From contig LFJO01000010.1 of assembly GCA_001038565.1 (NCBI GenBank), forward strand, positions 28,758-92,757: a DNA stretch of 64,000 bases. Reading direction: 5' to 3'. Shown in pieces: positions 56,188 to 64,000 of this stretch. This DNA is from Alkalihalobacillus pseudalcaliphilus. GTDB taxonomy: Bacteria > Bacillota > Bacilli > Bacillales > Bacillaceae_D. The notes under the pieces were generated by a model. It was not told the DNA's origin and did no database searches. It saw nothing but the letters and a program-made list of their open reading frames with translations. Each line of letters begins with the position of its first letter. Position 1 is the first letter of the stretch. A program made the position numbers and the translations under genes.

Positions 56188-57897
56188 ATGCTTACGACTG
56201 ATAAACGTTGGCTTGCTCATTATCCAAAAGAAGTACCCGCAACACTTGAGTATGATGATATTCCTTTACACGAGTGTTTGAAACGAACAGCAACGAAATA
56301 CCCACATGTCGAAGCGATTCACTTTCTCGGCAAAAAACTTACTTTTGAAGAACTTTATGTACAAGCAAAAAAGTTCGCCAATCAATTAATGGGACTAGGA
56401 ATTAAGAAAGGTGACAGGGTTGCAATTATGCTTGCAAATTGTCCTCAATCCATGATTAGTTACTACGGGGCATTAATGACGGGTGCGATCGTTGTTCAAA
56501 CGAACCCTTTGTACGTTGAGAGGGAGCTTGAACACCAGATGAAAGATTCTGGCGCAAAAGTGATGATTTGTTTAGATTTAGTGTATCCAAGAGTTCAAAA
56601 GGTAAGACCAAGAACCTCCTTAGAATATGTCATCGTGACGAGTATCAAAGATTTTTTACCATTTCCGAAAAATGTATTGTATCCATTTGTTCAAAAGAAA
56701 CAAAATCCGACATTAACAAGTGTTGAGTATGATCAAGAAACGATTGAGTTTTTACCATGGTTAAAGGCAGGAAGTACGGAGGAACCAGAAGTTCCATTTA
56801 ATCCAAGTGAGGATTTGGCTTTACTTCAATATACGGGAGGTACAACAGGACTATCCAAAGGGGTCATGCTAACCCATCGTAATTTGTATGTAAATACTTA
56901 TCAGTGTAAGAGTTGGATTTATAATATTGAAGAAGGGAAAGAAAAAATGCTAGCGGTATTACCATTTTTCCATGTATATGGTATGACGGTTGTCATGAAT
57001 TTGGCTGTCATGAATGGGTTCACTAGTATCCTCTTACCAAAATTTGATGTGAAGGACGCTTTAAAGACTATTCATAAACAAAAGCCAACCCTGTTTCCGG
57101 GTGCACCAACTATGTATCGAGCCATGTTACATGAGCCTTCGAGAGAAAATTACGACTTATCGACAATTAAGGCTTGTATTAGCGGAGCGGCAGCTCTACC
57201 TTTGGATACGCAAGAAACGTTTGAAAATGTAACTGGCGGAAAATTAGTAGAAGGATACGGGTTAACAGAATCGGCACCTGTAGCAACGGCTAATTTAATT
57301 TGGGGTAAAAGAATACATGGAAGTATTGGCTTACCATGGCCAGATACGGAAGTGGCTATTGTGAAACCTGAAGGTGAGCAAGCTGAAGTGAAAGAGATAG
57401 GAGAAGTAGCTATCCGTGGACCGCAAGTAATGAAAGGCTATTGGAATCGTCCAGAGGAAACGGAAAAGACCTTCCTAGGTGATTGGCTTTTGACGGGTGA
57501 CATGGGTTATATGGATGAAGATGGCTTCTTTTATATTGTTGACCGGAAGAAAGATATGATTATTGCAGGTGGTTTTAATATTTACCCAAGAGAGATTGAA
57601 GAAGTATTATTTGAACATGAAGCAGTGGCAGATGTAGCCATCATTGGGGTCGCAGATGAATACCGTGGTGAGACAGTGAAAGCATTCATTGTCAAAAAAG
57701 AAGGTAAAGAGGTGACGGAGAAGGAATTAGATGAATTTTGCCGTAAGCATTTAGCCGCCTATAAGGTTCCTCGTATTTATGAATTTAGAAAAGAGTTACC
57801 GAAGACGCTGATTGGAAAAGTATTAAGACGAGTTCTTGTGGAAGAAGAACAACAAAAATCAGCGAAGGCTAGTGAAACAGCTGATAAAGAAGCATAA
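56188..57897 (+). CDS. fadD: Long-chain fatty acid-CoA ligase
   Basis: 569 residues, ortholog of B. subtilis LcfA. Activates fatty acids to acyl-CoA with ATP. The AMP-binding loop is LLQYTGGTTGLSKGVMLTH (about 213-231), followed by PFFHVYGMT, GAPTMYRAM, VEGYGLTESAPV, the ATP motif WLLTGDMGYMDEDGFFYIVDRKKDMIIAGGFNIYPREIEE and the catalytic Lys in KTLIGKVLRR. ATG follows GAAAGGAGGA. In B. subtilis fadR, ysiB and etfBA follow lcfA (from memory); here a terminator and a repeat region follow. Confidence 0.94.
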   Translation: MLTTDKRWLAHYPKEVPATLEYDDIPLHECLKRTATKYPHVEAIHFLGKKLTFEELYVQAKKFANQLMGLGIKKGDRVAIMLANCPQSMISYYGALMTGAIVVQTNPLYVERELEHQMKDSGAKVMICLDLVYPRVQKVRPRTSLEYVIVTSIKDFLPFPKNVLYPFVQKKQNPTLTSVEYDQETIEFLPWLKAGSTEEPEVPFNPSEDLALLQYTGGTTGLSKGVMLTHRNLYVNTYQCKSWIYNIEEGKEKMLAVLPFFHVYGMTVVMNLAVMNGFTSILLPKFDVKDALKTIHKQKPTLFPGAPTMYRAMLHEPSRENYDLSTIKACISGAAALPLDTQETFENVTGGKLVEGYGLTESAPVATANLIWGKRIHGSIGLPWPDTEVAIVKPEGEQAEVKEIGEVAIRGPQVMKGYWNRPEETEKTFLGDWLLTGDMGYMDEDGFFYIVDRKKDMIIAGGFNIYPREIEEVLFEHEAVADVAIIGVADEYRGETVKAFIVKKEGKEVTEKELDEFCRKHLAAYKVPRIYEFRKELPKTLIGKVLRRVLVEEEQQKSAKASETADKEA

Positions 57898-57910
57898 AAT
57901 CAAGGCAAAC

Positions 57911-57952
57911 AAAACAGACAGGCAGGTTTGTCCGTGCTTGTCTGTTTTTTTA
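57911..57952 (+). terminator. Terminator after fadD
   Basis: A 14-bp stem AAAACAGACAGGCA with TGCTTGTCTGTTTT (one G-U pair), then T residues. Confidence 0.88.
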
Positions 57953-58304
57953 TGGCTTGGACGATAAGTTAGAGAGCAGGGCCAAGAAAGAGTAACTGGT
58001 CGTGACTTTATTAGGAGGCTAAGGGTTGGGGGGGCTCGGAAGTCGTCATCACGCTTTGATGACAACATTAACGCCTCTCCACGCCATTTCCTTGTCCTCA
58101 CCCCGCTTTGATGGCAACATAAAAGTCCCTTCACTCGATTTCGTTGTCGTCACTTTTTCTTTCCGACTTATTGTTACTTCCCGTCCTCGCTTTTCCTACA
58201 ACATAGCTTCTCTTTTTGTCAGCTTCAAAGTGTACATGGTTATTTTATCGTTTTTGGGTATTCCTAGATTAGCCTTTATAGAGTACAAACGGGGAGCAGG
58301 GATA

Positions 58305-58863
58305 CGAGCAAACGTGGAATCGCGGGGTTGCGAGCGGAAAAACTTAAAGAAACCCCGAGTAAAAGCGGAATCGCGGGGTTACGAGCGGAAAAACTAAGAG
58401 AAACCCCGAGTAAACGGAGAATCGCGGGGTTGCGAGCGGAAAAAGCGGGAGAAACCCCGAGTAAACGGAGAATCGCGGGGTTGCGAGCGGAAAACTAAGA
58501 GAAACCCCGAGTAAAAGCGGAATCGCGGGGTTGCGAGCGGAAAAAGCGGGAGAAACCCCGAGTAAAAGCGGAATCGCGGGGTTGCGAGCGGAAAAAGCGG
58601 GAGAAACCCCGAGCAAACGTGGAATCGCGGGGTTACGGGCGGAAAAAGCGGGAGAAAGCCCGAGCAAACGTTGAATCACGGGGTTACGGGCGGAAAAAGC
58701 GGGAGAAAGCCCGAGTAAAAGCAGAATCGCGGGGGTGCGGGAAGAAAAAGAGGAAGAAACCCGAGCAAACGCTGAATCTCAGGGTTACGGGTGAAAAAAG
58801 AGGGAGAATGCCCGTGCAAATGAAGAATCACGAGATTATGAACGGAAAAAGAGCTCGTAACCC
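58305..58863. repeat. 51-bp tandem repeat array
   Basis: Eleven unit starts (58305, 58356, 58407, 58458, 58508, 58559, 58610, 58661, 58712, 58762, 58813) give a 50-51 bp period. The core GGAATCGCGGGGTTGCGAGCG is near-constant in the left units, and units decay to the right. CGGGGTT and AAACCCCG within a unit can pair. The 51-bp period equals 17 codons, so long frames arise on both strands, but single-base indels break them and no ribosome binding site is present. The flank 57953-58304 holds two looser copies of CGCTTTGATGGCAACAT 52 bp apart and no gene. Confidence 0.85.
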
Positions 58864-58967
58864 CAAGGAAGTAAAGTGTATGGAGATACGAGGAAAAAAG
58901 CATATAAACGCAATCAAAATGGATATAATAAAACCCGAGCAATACATTCGCACACATTTTACGATAA

Positions 58968-58976
58968 TGTTATAAT
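58968..58976 (+). promoter_or_regulatory. Extended -10 promoter of trxA
   Basis: TGTTATAAT (58968-58976) has the TGn extension. The -35 (TTCGCA near 58947) is weak. The array ends about 100 bp upstream. Confidence 0.55.
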
Positions 58977-59023
58977 AATGAATGTAAGAAGAAATTGTCT
59001 TTGATGAAGGAGGCTATTATCCA

Positions 59024-59338
59024 ATGGCTATTGTTAATGTAACAGACCAAACATTTTCACAAGAAACAAGTGATGGTGTCGTTTTAGTTGACTTCTGGGC
59101 ACCTTGGTGTGGTCCATGTAAAATGATTGCTCCAGTACTTGAAGAATTAGATGCTGACATGGGTGATAAAGCAAAGATTGTTAAAGTAAACGTTGATGAG
59201 AATCAAGGAACAGCTGGAAAGTTCAGTGTGATGAGTATTCCAACACTACTTGTACTTAAAGACGGTGAAGTTGTTGACCAAACAGTTGGTTTTCAACCGA
59301 AAGAAGCTTTAGCAGAACTCATTAATAAGCACCTTTAA
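59024..59338 (+). CDS. trxA: Thioredoxin
   Basis: 104 residues, standard length. Reduces protein disulfides through Cys29 and Cys32 in [15 protein letters not shown]. The cis-proline is in [13 protein letters not shown], and the C-terminal helix has [15 protein letters not shown] at 59024 follows AAGGAGG. It is monocistronic between its own promoter and a strong terminator. Confidence 0.98.
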   Translation: MAIVNVTDQTFSQETSDGVVLVDFWAPWCGPCKMIAPVLEELDADMGDKAKIVKVNVDENQGTAGKFSVMSIPTLLVLKDGEVVDQTVGFQPKEALAELINKHL

Positions 59339-59348
59339 GAGTATGAGA

Positions 59349-59383
59349 AAAAGCGAGTAGCCATGTAGCTACTCGCTTTTCTT
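59349..59383 (+). terminator. Terminator after trxA
   Basis: A perfect 13-bp stem AAAAGCGAGTAGC with GCTACTCGCTTTT, 6-nt loop, then CTTT. Confidence 0.85.
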
Positions 59384-59482
59384 TGACCCTGCTCTAGATA
59401 CGTGCATCGTGTAATCCTTGAAAAGGCACTTCTGTCACTTTCATGGTAAAATAATAGTAATGGATAAAAAGGTGGGAGACAT

Positions 59483-61264
59483 ATGAGCCGTTTAAAAGAG
59501 AAGCTAGCGGTTTTACCAGATAAGCCAGGCTGCTATTTAATGAAGGATGAGCAGGGAACGATTATTTATGTGGGTAAAGCAAAAGTGTTAAAAAACCGTG
59601 TGCGTTCCTACTTTACAGGTTCTCATGATGGTAAAACACAAAGGTTAGTAAGTGAGATTGTAGACTTTGAATATATTGTAACCTCTTCTAATATAGAAGC
59701 ACTTATATTAGAGCTCAATCTAATAAAAAAGCATGAACCTAAATATAATGTGATGCTCAGGGATGATAAATCATACCCTTATTTAAAAGTAACCAATGAA
59801 GAGCATCCACGTCTAATTACAACGAGGCAAGTAAAAAAAGATGGTGGGAAATATTTTGGACCTTATCCTAATGCAGGAGCGGCTAATGAAACCAAAAAAT
59901 TATTGGATCGACTTTACCCGTTAAGAAAGTGTCGAACCTTACCTGATAAGGTCTGCTTGTATTATCATATCGGACAATGTTTGGCACCTTGTGTCAATGA
60001 AATTTCTAAAGAGACAAATCAAGAATTAGTAAGGGAAATCACAAAATTTCTACGTTCAGGACATGACGAAGTTAAACAACAGATTACAGATAAAATGATG
60101 CAAGCATCTGAAGAGTTAAATTTTGAGAGAGCCAAAGAGTTAAGAGATACGTTAACTTATATGGATACCGTTATGGAAAAACAAAAAATGTCGATTAATG
60201 ACCGAATTGATCGGGATGTTTTTGGCTTTTCTTATGATAAAGGTTGGATGTGTGTACAAGTCTTTTTTGTTCGTCAAGGGAAATTAATTGAAAGAGATGT
60301 CTCGATTTTTCCTTTTTATAAAGAGGCCCAGGAGGATATTCTTACATTTATCGCCCAATTTTATAGTCAAAAAGAGCATATCAAACCAAAAGAAATTTTG
60401 ATTCCAGAGATTGTCGATCAAGAATTGCTTGAATCTTTTCTTGAAGTAAGCGTGACAGTTCCAAAAAAGGGGAAAAAGAAAGAACTATTAGAACTCGCTA
60501 ATGAAAATGCGAAAACGTCATTAATAGAAAAGTTCGCCTTAATTGAACGTGATGAAGAACGTACAGTCAAGGCTGTGGAACGATTAGGGGAAGCCTTACA
60601 AATCAAAGCCCCGTATCGAATTGAGGCTTTTGATAATTCCAATATTCAAGGTACGGACCCAGTATCGGCAATGGTTACTTTTATTGATGGAAAACCGAAT
60701 CGCAAAGAGTATCGAAAATATAAAATTAAAACGGTAGAAGGTCCGGATGATTATGCCTCAATGCGAGAAGTAGTTAGAAGGCGTTATTTACGGATTTTGC
60801 GTGAGAAGCTACCGATGCCTGATTTGATTGTCATTGATGGTGGTAGAGGGCATATTGCAGCTGCTCAGGAGGTTTTAGAGGATGAATTAAACGTAACGAT
60901 ACCGATATGTGGATTAGCGAAGGACGAGAGGCATAAGACTTCTCAGTTACTGAAGGGAGAACCGCCTATTGTAATTCCTTTAAAAAGAGATAGCCATGAA
61001 TTCTATCTATTACAACGAATTCAGGATGAGGTGCATCGTTTTGCGTTAAGTTTTCACAGGCAAACTCGCTCGAAATCATTTCTACAATCAGCCTTGGATC
61101 ATGTTGCAGGTGTCGGAGAAAAAAGAAAAACAAAATTACTAAAGCACTTTGGTTCATTAAAGAAAATGAAAGAAGCAACAATTGATGAGTTAGCCTTAGA
61201 TGGCATTCCATTACATGTAGCAAAAAGCATTTATGAAGCTTTACATGAGGAACAAGGTGAATAA
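59483..61264 (+). CDS. uvrC: UvrABC excinuclease subunit C
   Basis: 593 residues. Makes both incisions in nucleotide excision repair. The N-terminal GIY-YIG nuclease (about 10-95; [33 protein letters not shown]) makes the 3' cut. A cysteine cluster ([22 protein letters not shown]) follows, then the UVR domain (about 200-235, binds UvrB), the RNase H-like domain for the 5' cut (about 375-530; [36 protein letters not shown]) and tandem helix-hairpin-helix (about 545-593). ATG at 59483 follows AGGTGGGAG. Confidence 0.96.
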   Translation: MSRLKEKLAVLPDKPGCYLMKDEQGTIIYVGKAKVLKNRVRSYFTGSHDGKTQRLVSEIVDFEYIVTSSNIEALILELNLIKKHEPKYNVMLRDDKSYPYLKVTNEEHPRLITTRQVKKDGGKYFGPYPNAGAANETKKLLDRLYPLRKCRTLPDKVCLYYHIGQCLAPCVNEISKETNQELVREITKFLRSGHDEVKQQITDKMMQASEELNFERAKELRDTLTYMDTVMEKQKMSINDRIDRDVFGFSYDKGWMCVQVFFVRQGKLIERDVSIFPFYKEAQEDILTFIAQFYSQKEHIKPKEILIPEIVDQELLESFLEVSVTVPKKGKKKELLELANENAKTSLIEKFALIERDEERTVKAVERLGEALQIKAPYRIEAFDNSNIQGTDPVSAMVTFIDGKPNRKEYRKYKIKTVEGPDDYASMREVVRRRYLRILREKLPMPDLIVIDGGRGHIAAAQEVLEDELNVTIPICGLAKDERHKTSQLLKGEPPIVIPLKRDSHEFYLLQRIQDEVHRFALSFHRQTRSKSFLQSALDHVAGVGEKRKTKLLKHFGSLKKMKEATIDELALDGIPLHVAKSIYEALHEEQGE

Positions 61265-61294
61265 AGTTTCAAGCAAATAAATCGAAAATTTTGC

Positions 61295-61323
61295 TTGCAT
61301 AGGGGATAAGGTTTTGTTAAACT
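61295..61323 (+). promoter_or_regulatory. lysC promoter
   Basis: TTGCAT (61295-61300), 17 nt, TAAACT (61318-61323), followed by a riboswitch. Confidence 0.65.
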
Positions 61324-61360
61324 CTTAACTAATTGAATAAGCCATACTTCTTTTTTAGGG

Positions 61361-61619
61361 AGTGATGGTAGAGGAGCAAAAACGATTAGTAAGGCTTTGG
61401 AGGGGAATGAGCCCCATTGAAGATGCCTAAAAGGCGAATTTGCCGAAGTTTAGAAGGAACTCAGATCCTTTTATGCTGGACTTATGTTAAATAGGCATAA
61501 GGCTGTCACATAATCAACCCAGGGTTATGTGGAGAACTATCTCACGTGGATAAAGGGAGCTATGGAGCGGCTTAGTATGACAAGCAACGTGAAGGGATCT
61601 CCTTTTTCGTTGCTTTTTA
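61361..61619 (+). promoter_or_regulatory. Lysine riboswitch (L box) with terminator
   Basis: Phrases of the aptamer are in the right order: GATGGTAGAGGAGC, AGTAAGGCTTTGGAGG, GCCGAAG, GCTGGACTTATG, AAGGCTGTCACATAA and GAACTATCTCACGT, closely parallel to B. subtilis lysC. Lysine binding should favour the terminator at about 61582-61619 (AAGCAACG/CGTTGCTT with inner AAGG/CCTT pairs, then T5). Confidence 0.9.
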
Positions 61620-61686
61620 TTTTTGCCTTAACCATCGAGCTTTTCTTGTGGGATGAAAGTGGGAGCAAAAAGAGAGGATGAAGGAA

Positions 61687-62922
61687 TTGGCTAGAATCGT
61701 ACAAAAATATGGTGGAACCTCGGTTGGTACAGTAGAGAGAATTAAGCATGTAGCAAATCGAATTGCAGAATCCTTTACTCAAGGGAATGACCTAGTTATA
61801 GTCGTCTCTGCGATGGGAAAATCAACGGATACTTTAGTAGAAATGGCTCAAGCACTCACTGAAAACCCGAACAAAAGAGAAATGGATATGCTTTTAACAA
61901 CGGGCGAACAAGTAACGATTGCTTTATTAACAATGGCTTTGCTGGAACGTGGCATAGATGCCATTTCATATACTGGCTGGCAGGCTGGAATTGAGACAGA
62001 TACACAGCATGGAAATGCACAAATTCAAGATATAAATACAACTAAAATTGAGGCGGCTTTACATCAAAATCAAGTAGTTATTGTTGCTGGTTTTCAAGGA
62101 ATTTCACAAGATAGTCAAATTACAACATTAGGTCGTGGTGGTTCCGATACAACGGCGGTTGCCTTAGCTGCTGCATTACAGGCAAAGCGATGTGAGATTT
62201 ATACCGATGTTACAGGTGTATTCACAACGGACCCACGTTTTGTGAAGGCGGCTCGAAAGCTTCATTCGATTTCGTATGATGAAATGTTAGAGATGGCTCA
62301 TTTAGGGGCGGGGGTTTTACATCCAAGAGCCGTCGAGTTTGCCAAAAATTATGATGTCCCACTTGTCGTAGCGTCAAGTATGGTTGAAGAAGAAGGAACG
62401 ATCATTGAGGAGGTAGTCTCTGTGGAAAAAGGCTTAGTAGTAAGAGGAATTGCATTTGAAAATGATGTAACCAAGGTGTCAGTGGTAGGATTACCTAATG
62501 AAATGAATACGTTGGCAAGACTCTTTAGTACGCTTTCACGACATTTTATTAACGTTGATATCATCGTCCAAAATGAAACAGACTCAGAGCATGTAACCAT
62601 TTCATTTACCGTTACACAATCGACTCTTACAGATACGATATCAGCTTTAGAGAAAGCACAGATGGAATTAAATTATGAAAACATCGAATACGAATCAGGG
62701 TTAGCCAAAGTGTCCATTGTTGGGTCGGGTATGGTATCTAATCCGGGTGTTGCTGCTCAAATGTTTGATGTCCTTGCAAATGAAGCCATTAGTATTAAGA
62801 TGGTCAGTACTTCAGAAATTAAAGTGTCTACGGTCATTTCAGAGGATGATATGGTCATTGCTGTGGAAGCATTACATGAAGCTTTCCAGCTAGCAGAAGA
62901 AGTCGCCCACGAGGTGCTTTAA
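61687..62922 (+). CDS. lysC: Lysine-sensitive aspartokinase (LysC, alpha subunit)
   Basis: Phosphorylates aspartate, the first step to lysine, methionine, threonine and diaminopimelate. 411 residues. The kinase domain has IVQKYGGTSVG, VVSAMGKSTDTL, TTGEQVTIALL, TTLGRGGSDTTAVALAAAL and YTDVTGVFTTDPR. The C-terminal regulatory part (about 260-411) has two ACT domains (VSVVGLPNEMN, VSIVGSGMVSNPG). TTG at 61687 is 9 nt after AGAGAGG and gives a start parallel to B. subtilis LysC; the ATG at 61678 touches that site and is less likely. Controlled by the lysine riboswitch. Confidence 0.93.
   Translation: MARIVQKYGGTSVGTVERIKHVANRIAESFTQGNDLVIVVSAMGKSTDTLVEMAQALTENPNKREMDMLLTTGEQVTIALLTMALLERGIDAISYTGWQAGIETDTQHGNAQIQDINTTKIEAALHQNQVVIVAGFQGISQDSQITTLGRGGSDTTAVALAAALQAKRCEIYTDVTGVFTTDPRFVKAARKLHSISYDEMLEMAHLGAGVLHPRAVEFAKNYDVPLVVASSMVEEEGTIIEEVVSVEKGLVVRGIAFENDVTKVSVVGLPNEMNTLARLFSTLSRHFINVDIIVQNETDSEHVTISFTVTQSTLTDTISALEKAQMELNYENIEYESGLAKVSIVGSGMVSNPGVAAQMFDVLANEAISIKMVSTSEIKVSTVISEDDMVIAVEALHEAFQLAEEVAHEVL
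62422..62922 (+). CDS. lysC: Aspartokinase beta subunit from an internal in-frame start
   Basis: An in-frame GTG at 62422 (codon 246 of the alpha frame) follows GAGGAGGT by 7 nt. It would give a 166-residue product consisting of the two ACT domains, VEKGLVVRGIAFEND... In B. subtilis the beta subunit of aspartokinase II is made in just this way from MEQNLIVRGIAFED, at the aligned position. The strong internal ribosome binding site is seen; the product is inferred from that precedent. Confidence 0.75.
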   Translation: MEKGLVVRGIAFENDVTKVSVVGLPNEMNTLARLFSTLSRHFINVDIIVQNETDSEHVTISFTVTQSTLTDTISALEKAQMELNYENIEYESGLAKVSIVGSGMVSNPGVAAQMFDVLANEAISIKMVSTSEIKVSTVISEDDMVIAVEALHEAFQLAEEVAHEVL

Positions 62923-62930
62923 AAGAATAA

Positions 62931-62965
62931 GAGAATAGCCAGGGCTGAAACCTGTGGCTATTCTC
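62931..62965. terminator. Shared terminator between lysC and yslB
   Basis: A perfect 11-bp stem GAGAATAGCCA with TGGCTATTCTC between convergent genes. T-rich sequence is better on the minus side. Confidence 0.78.
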
Positions 62966-62978
62966 ATTCATCAATCCG

Positions 62979-63419
62979 TTATGAAACGGAATCATGTTTA
63001 TCAGACTTAATATGAAAAACGACATATTTTCGTTTTATATCGTAAGTAGCTTCAGTCATTTGGTTTTGCATCTGTTCAATTTGTTGAGCCAAAAAGCCAG
63101 CTTCAAGTTGGTAGCAACGGGAGTCGTTTTTTCCCATCCAGTCACCACTGAGCTCTAATGTTTTTGAGGTTGCTTTATTTTTTTCTATTTCTAATGTACC
63201 CCATCCAGCATGTGCAAAAAAAGTAATGATTTCATCGAATGTATGTAAAGCATATTTGCGAGCTAGTGATTTTCCGCCCCAATATAAAATGTTTTCATGC
63301 TCTGTGCCTAATAATTCTTGTAACAAGTCATTACGAATTAAGTCATAATGAAATAAAGGAGGAGCCTGCTGCTCAACTTGTTCTTGCTCGATTTCTTCAT
63401 TTTTTGTCTCTTGTTCCAT
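62979..63419 (-). CDS. yslB: DUF2507 protein YslB
   Basis: 146 residues, soluble. After an acidic N-terminal tail rich in Glu and Gln (about 1-22), the V4R/DUF2507-like domain has LFHYDLIRNDLLQELLGTEHENILYWGGKSLARKY and FFAHAGWGTLEIEKNKA, and QLEAGFLAQQIEQMQNQ. Function is unknown. In B. subtilis yslB lies beside sdhCAB, which would be just beyond the window. ATG at 63419 follows GAGAGGGTGG; a GTG three codons earlier overlaps that site. Confidence 0.88.
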   Translation of the reverse strand: MEQETKNEEIEQEQVEQQAPPLFHYDLIRNDLLQELLGTEHENILYWGGKSLARKYALHTFDEIITFFAHAGWGTLEIEKNKATSKTLELSGDWMGKNDSRCYQLEAGFLAQQIEQMQNQMTEATYDIKRKYVVFHIKSDKHDSVS

Positions 63420-63558
63420 AAAAACCACCCTCTCCGTCTTTTATTATACATAGATTCAAAGGAATTATCTCTATGATAACGAACACAAATTATGTAAAAT
63501 TTAATAGCTTTCAGCAGAATATCAAAGACATGAGATGCTGTCGTACTTCTTGAGAGCG

Positions 63559-64000
63559 GTGGTCGACATGATCAGGGCGAAAAATAGCCTGGAACCTGTC
63601 GATGAAGGGCAGTGGTCGACATGATCAGGAGGAAAAAAAGCAAAGAACCTGTCGACGAGGAGCGGTGGTCGACATGCTCAGGAGGAAAAAAGGCTAAGAA
63701 CCTGTCGATGAAGGGCAGTGGTCGACATGCTCAGGAGGAAAAATGGGCGAGAACCTGTCGATGAGGAGCGGTGGTCGACATGATCAGGATGAAAAAAGGC
63801 TGAGAACCTGTCGATGAAGGGCAGTGGTCGACATGATCAGGGCGAAAAAAAGCAGAGAACCTGTCGATGAGGAGCGGTGGTCGACATGATCAGGGCGAAA
63901 AATAGCCTGGACCCTGTCGATGAAGGGCAGTGGTCGACATGATCAGGATGAAAAAAGGCAGAGAACCTGTCGATGAAGGGCAGTGGTCGACATGATCAGG
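63559..64000. repeat. 53-bp tandem repeat array, running off the window
   Basis: Nine unit starts (63559, 63612, 63665, 63718, 63771, 63824, 63877, 63930, 63983) are exactly 53 bp apart. Each begins GTGGTCGACATG and has CCTGTCGA later, so TCGACA/TGTCGA form an inverted repeat. The unit end alternates between GATGAAGGGCA and GATGAGGAGCG (unit 2 has GACGAGGAGCG) for the first seven units, giving a 106-bp double unit. A 14-16 nt A-rich middle part varies. The flank 63429-63558 shows no gene. Confidence 0.9.

Noticed and set aside
58344..58679. Minus-strand 111-codon frame with 17-residue repeats
   Set aside because: It is a by-product of the 51-bp period (17 codons). It has no ribosome binding site, other frames are equally open, and single-base indels break the pattern.
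58619..58975. Plus-strand frame rich in Arg, Lys and Gly over the same array
   Set aside because: Same repeat artefact; no upstream ribosome binding site and the frame runs into non-repeat DNA without a domain.
63559..64000. CRISPR array
   Set aside because: The units are contiguous 53-bp tandem repeats; the variable middles are 14-16 nt and resemble one another, far too short and alike for spacers, and no cas gene is near.

Overview
The window is a stretch of chromosome from a low-GC, endospore-forming Bacillaceae species. The gene order dnaE - malic enzyme - accDA - pfkA - pyk - citZ - icd - mdh - phoPR - polA - mutM - coaE - speD - nrdR - dnaB - dnaI - thrS - infC - rpmI - rplT - sspI - pheST - zapA - cvpA - polX - mutS2 - yshE - fadD - trxA - uvrC - lysC - yslB is the familiar Bacillus backbone. 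Spore genes (ytaF, ytxC, sspI, a SpoIIP-type amidase) show that the organism sporulates. A futalosine-pathway gene (mqnC), an hflKC pair and many intergenic repeats fit an alkaliphilic or halo-alkaliphilic relative (Alkalihalobacillus / Halalkalibacter type) better than B. subtilis itself. That placement is inference; no comparison could be run.

Layout. 1-9.7 kb: end of dnaE, then malic enzyme with a GntR regulator and a matching operator, acetyl-CoA carboxyltransferase (accDA), lower glycolysis (pfkA, pyk) and two small membrane proteins. 10.5-14.1 kb: the TCA segment citZ-icd-mdh with a promoter and a cre-like site. 14.3-16.8 kb: the PhoPR two-component system. 17.9-19.8 kb: hflK-hflC (SPFH proteins) behind a sigma-W-like promoter. 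20.3-29.5 kb: DNA replication and repair (polA, mutM, nrdR, dnaB, dnaI) mixed with coaE and speD. 29.6-36.7 kb: mqnC, ytxC, thrS (T-box) and infC-rpmI-rplT (L20-type leader, ATT start codon). 36.7-44.8 kb: mostly membrane and spore genes of less certain role, a decayed subtilase, an M42 aminopeptidase, sspI and an rRNA methyltransferase. 44.8-48.8 kb: pheST behind a T-box and an extra, possibly switching, leader segment. 48.9-57.9 kb: cell division (zapA, cvpA), polX, mutS2, yshE, a 27-residue membrane protein and fadD with a perfect cre site. 59-63.4 kb: trxA, uvrC, lysC (lysine riboswitch, internal start for a beta subunit) and yslB.

The coding part is conserved; the unusual material lies between genes. 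At least seven intergenic elements share short terminal inverted repeats (TATGAAAGT / ACTTTCATA). Three of them share a long internal hairpin block, and one contains a 132-bp multi-hairpin insertion. Several sit directly upstream of pyk, polA and polX. Unrelated tandem arrays with periods of 51-53 bp occur at 17.25-17.42, 58.3-58.86 and 63.56-64.0 kb; the last runs off the window. Other structured RNA candidates are a folded speD leader, an orphan hairpin-terminator unit after phoR and the second attenuator-like segment of pheS.

No prophage, CRISPR array, tRNA or rRNA gene, or intact insertion sequence was seen. Starts were chosen from ribosome binding sites and remembered family lengths. Family assignments rest on recognising conserved motifs, not on a search.
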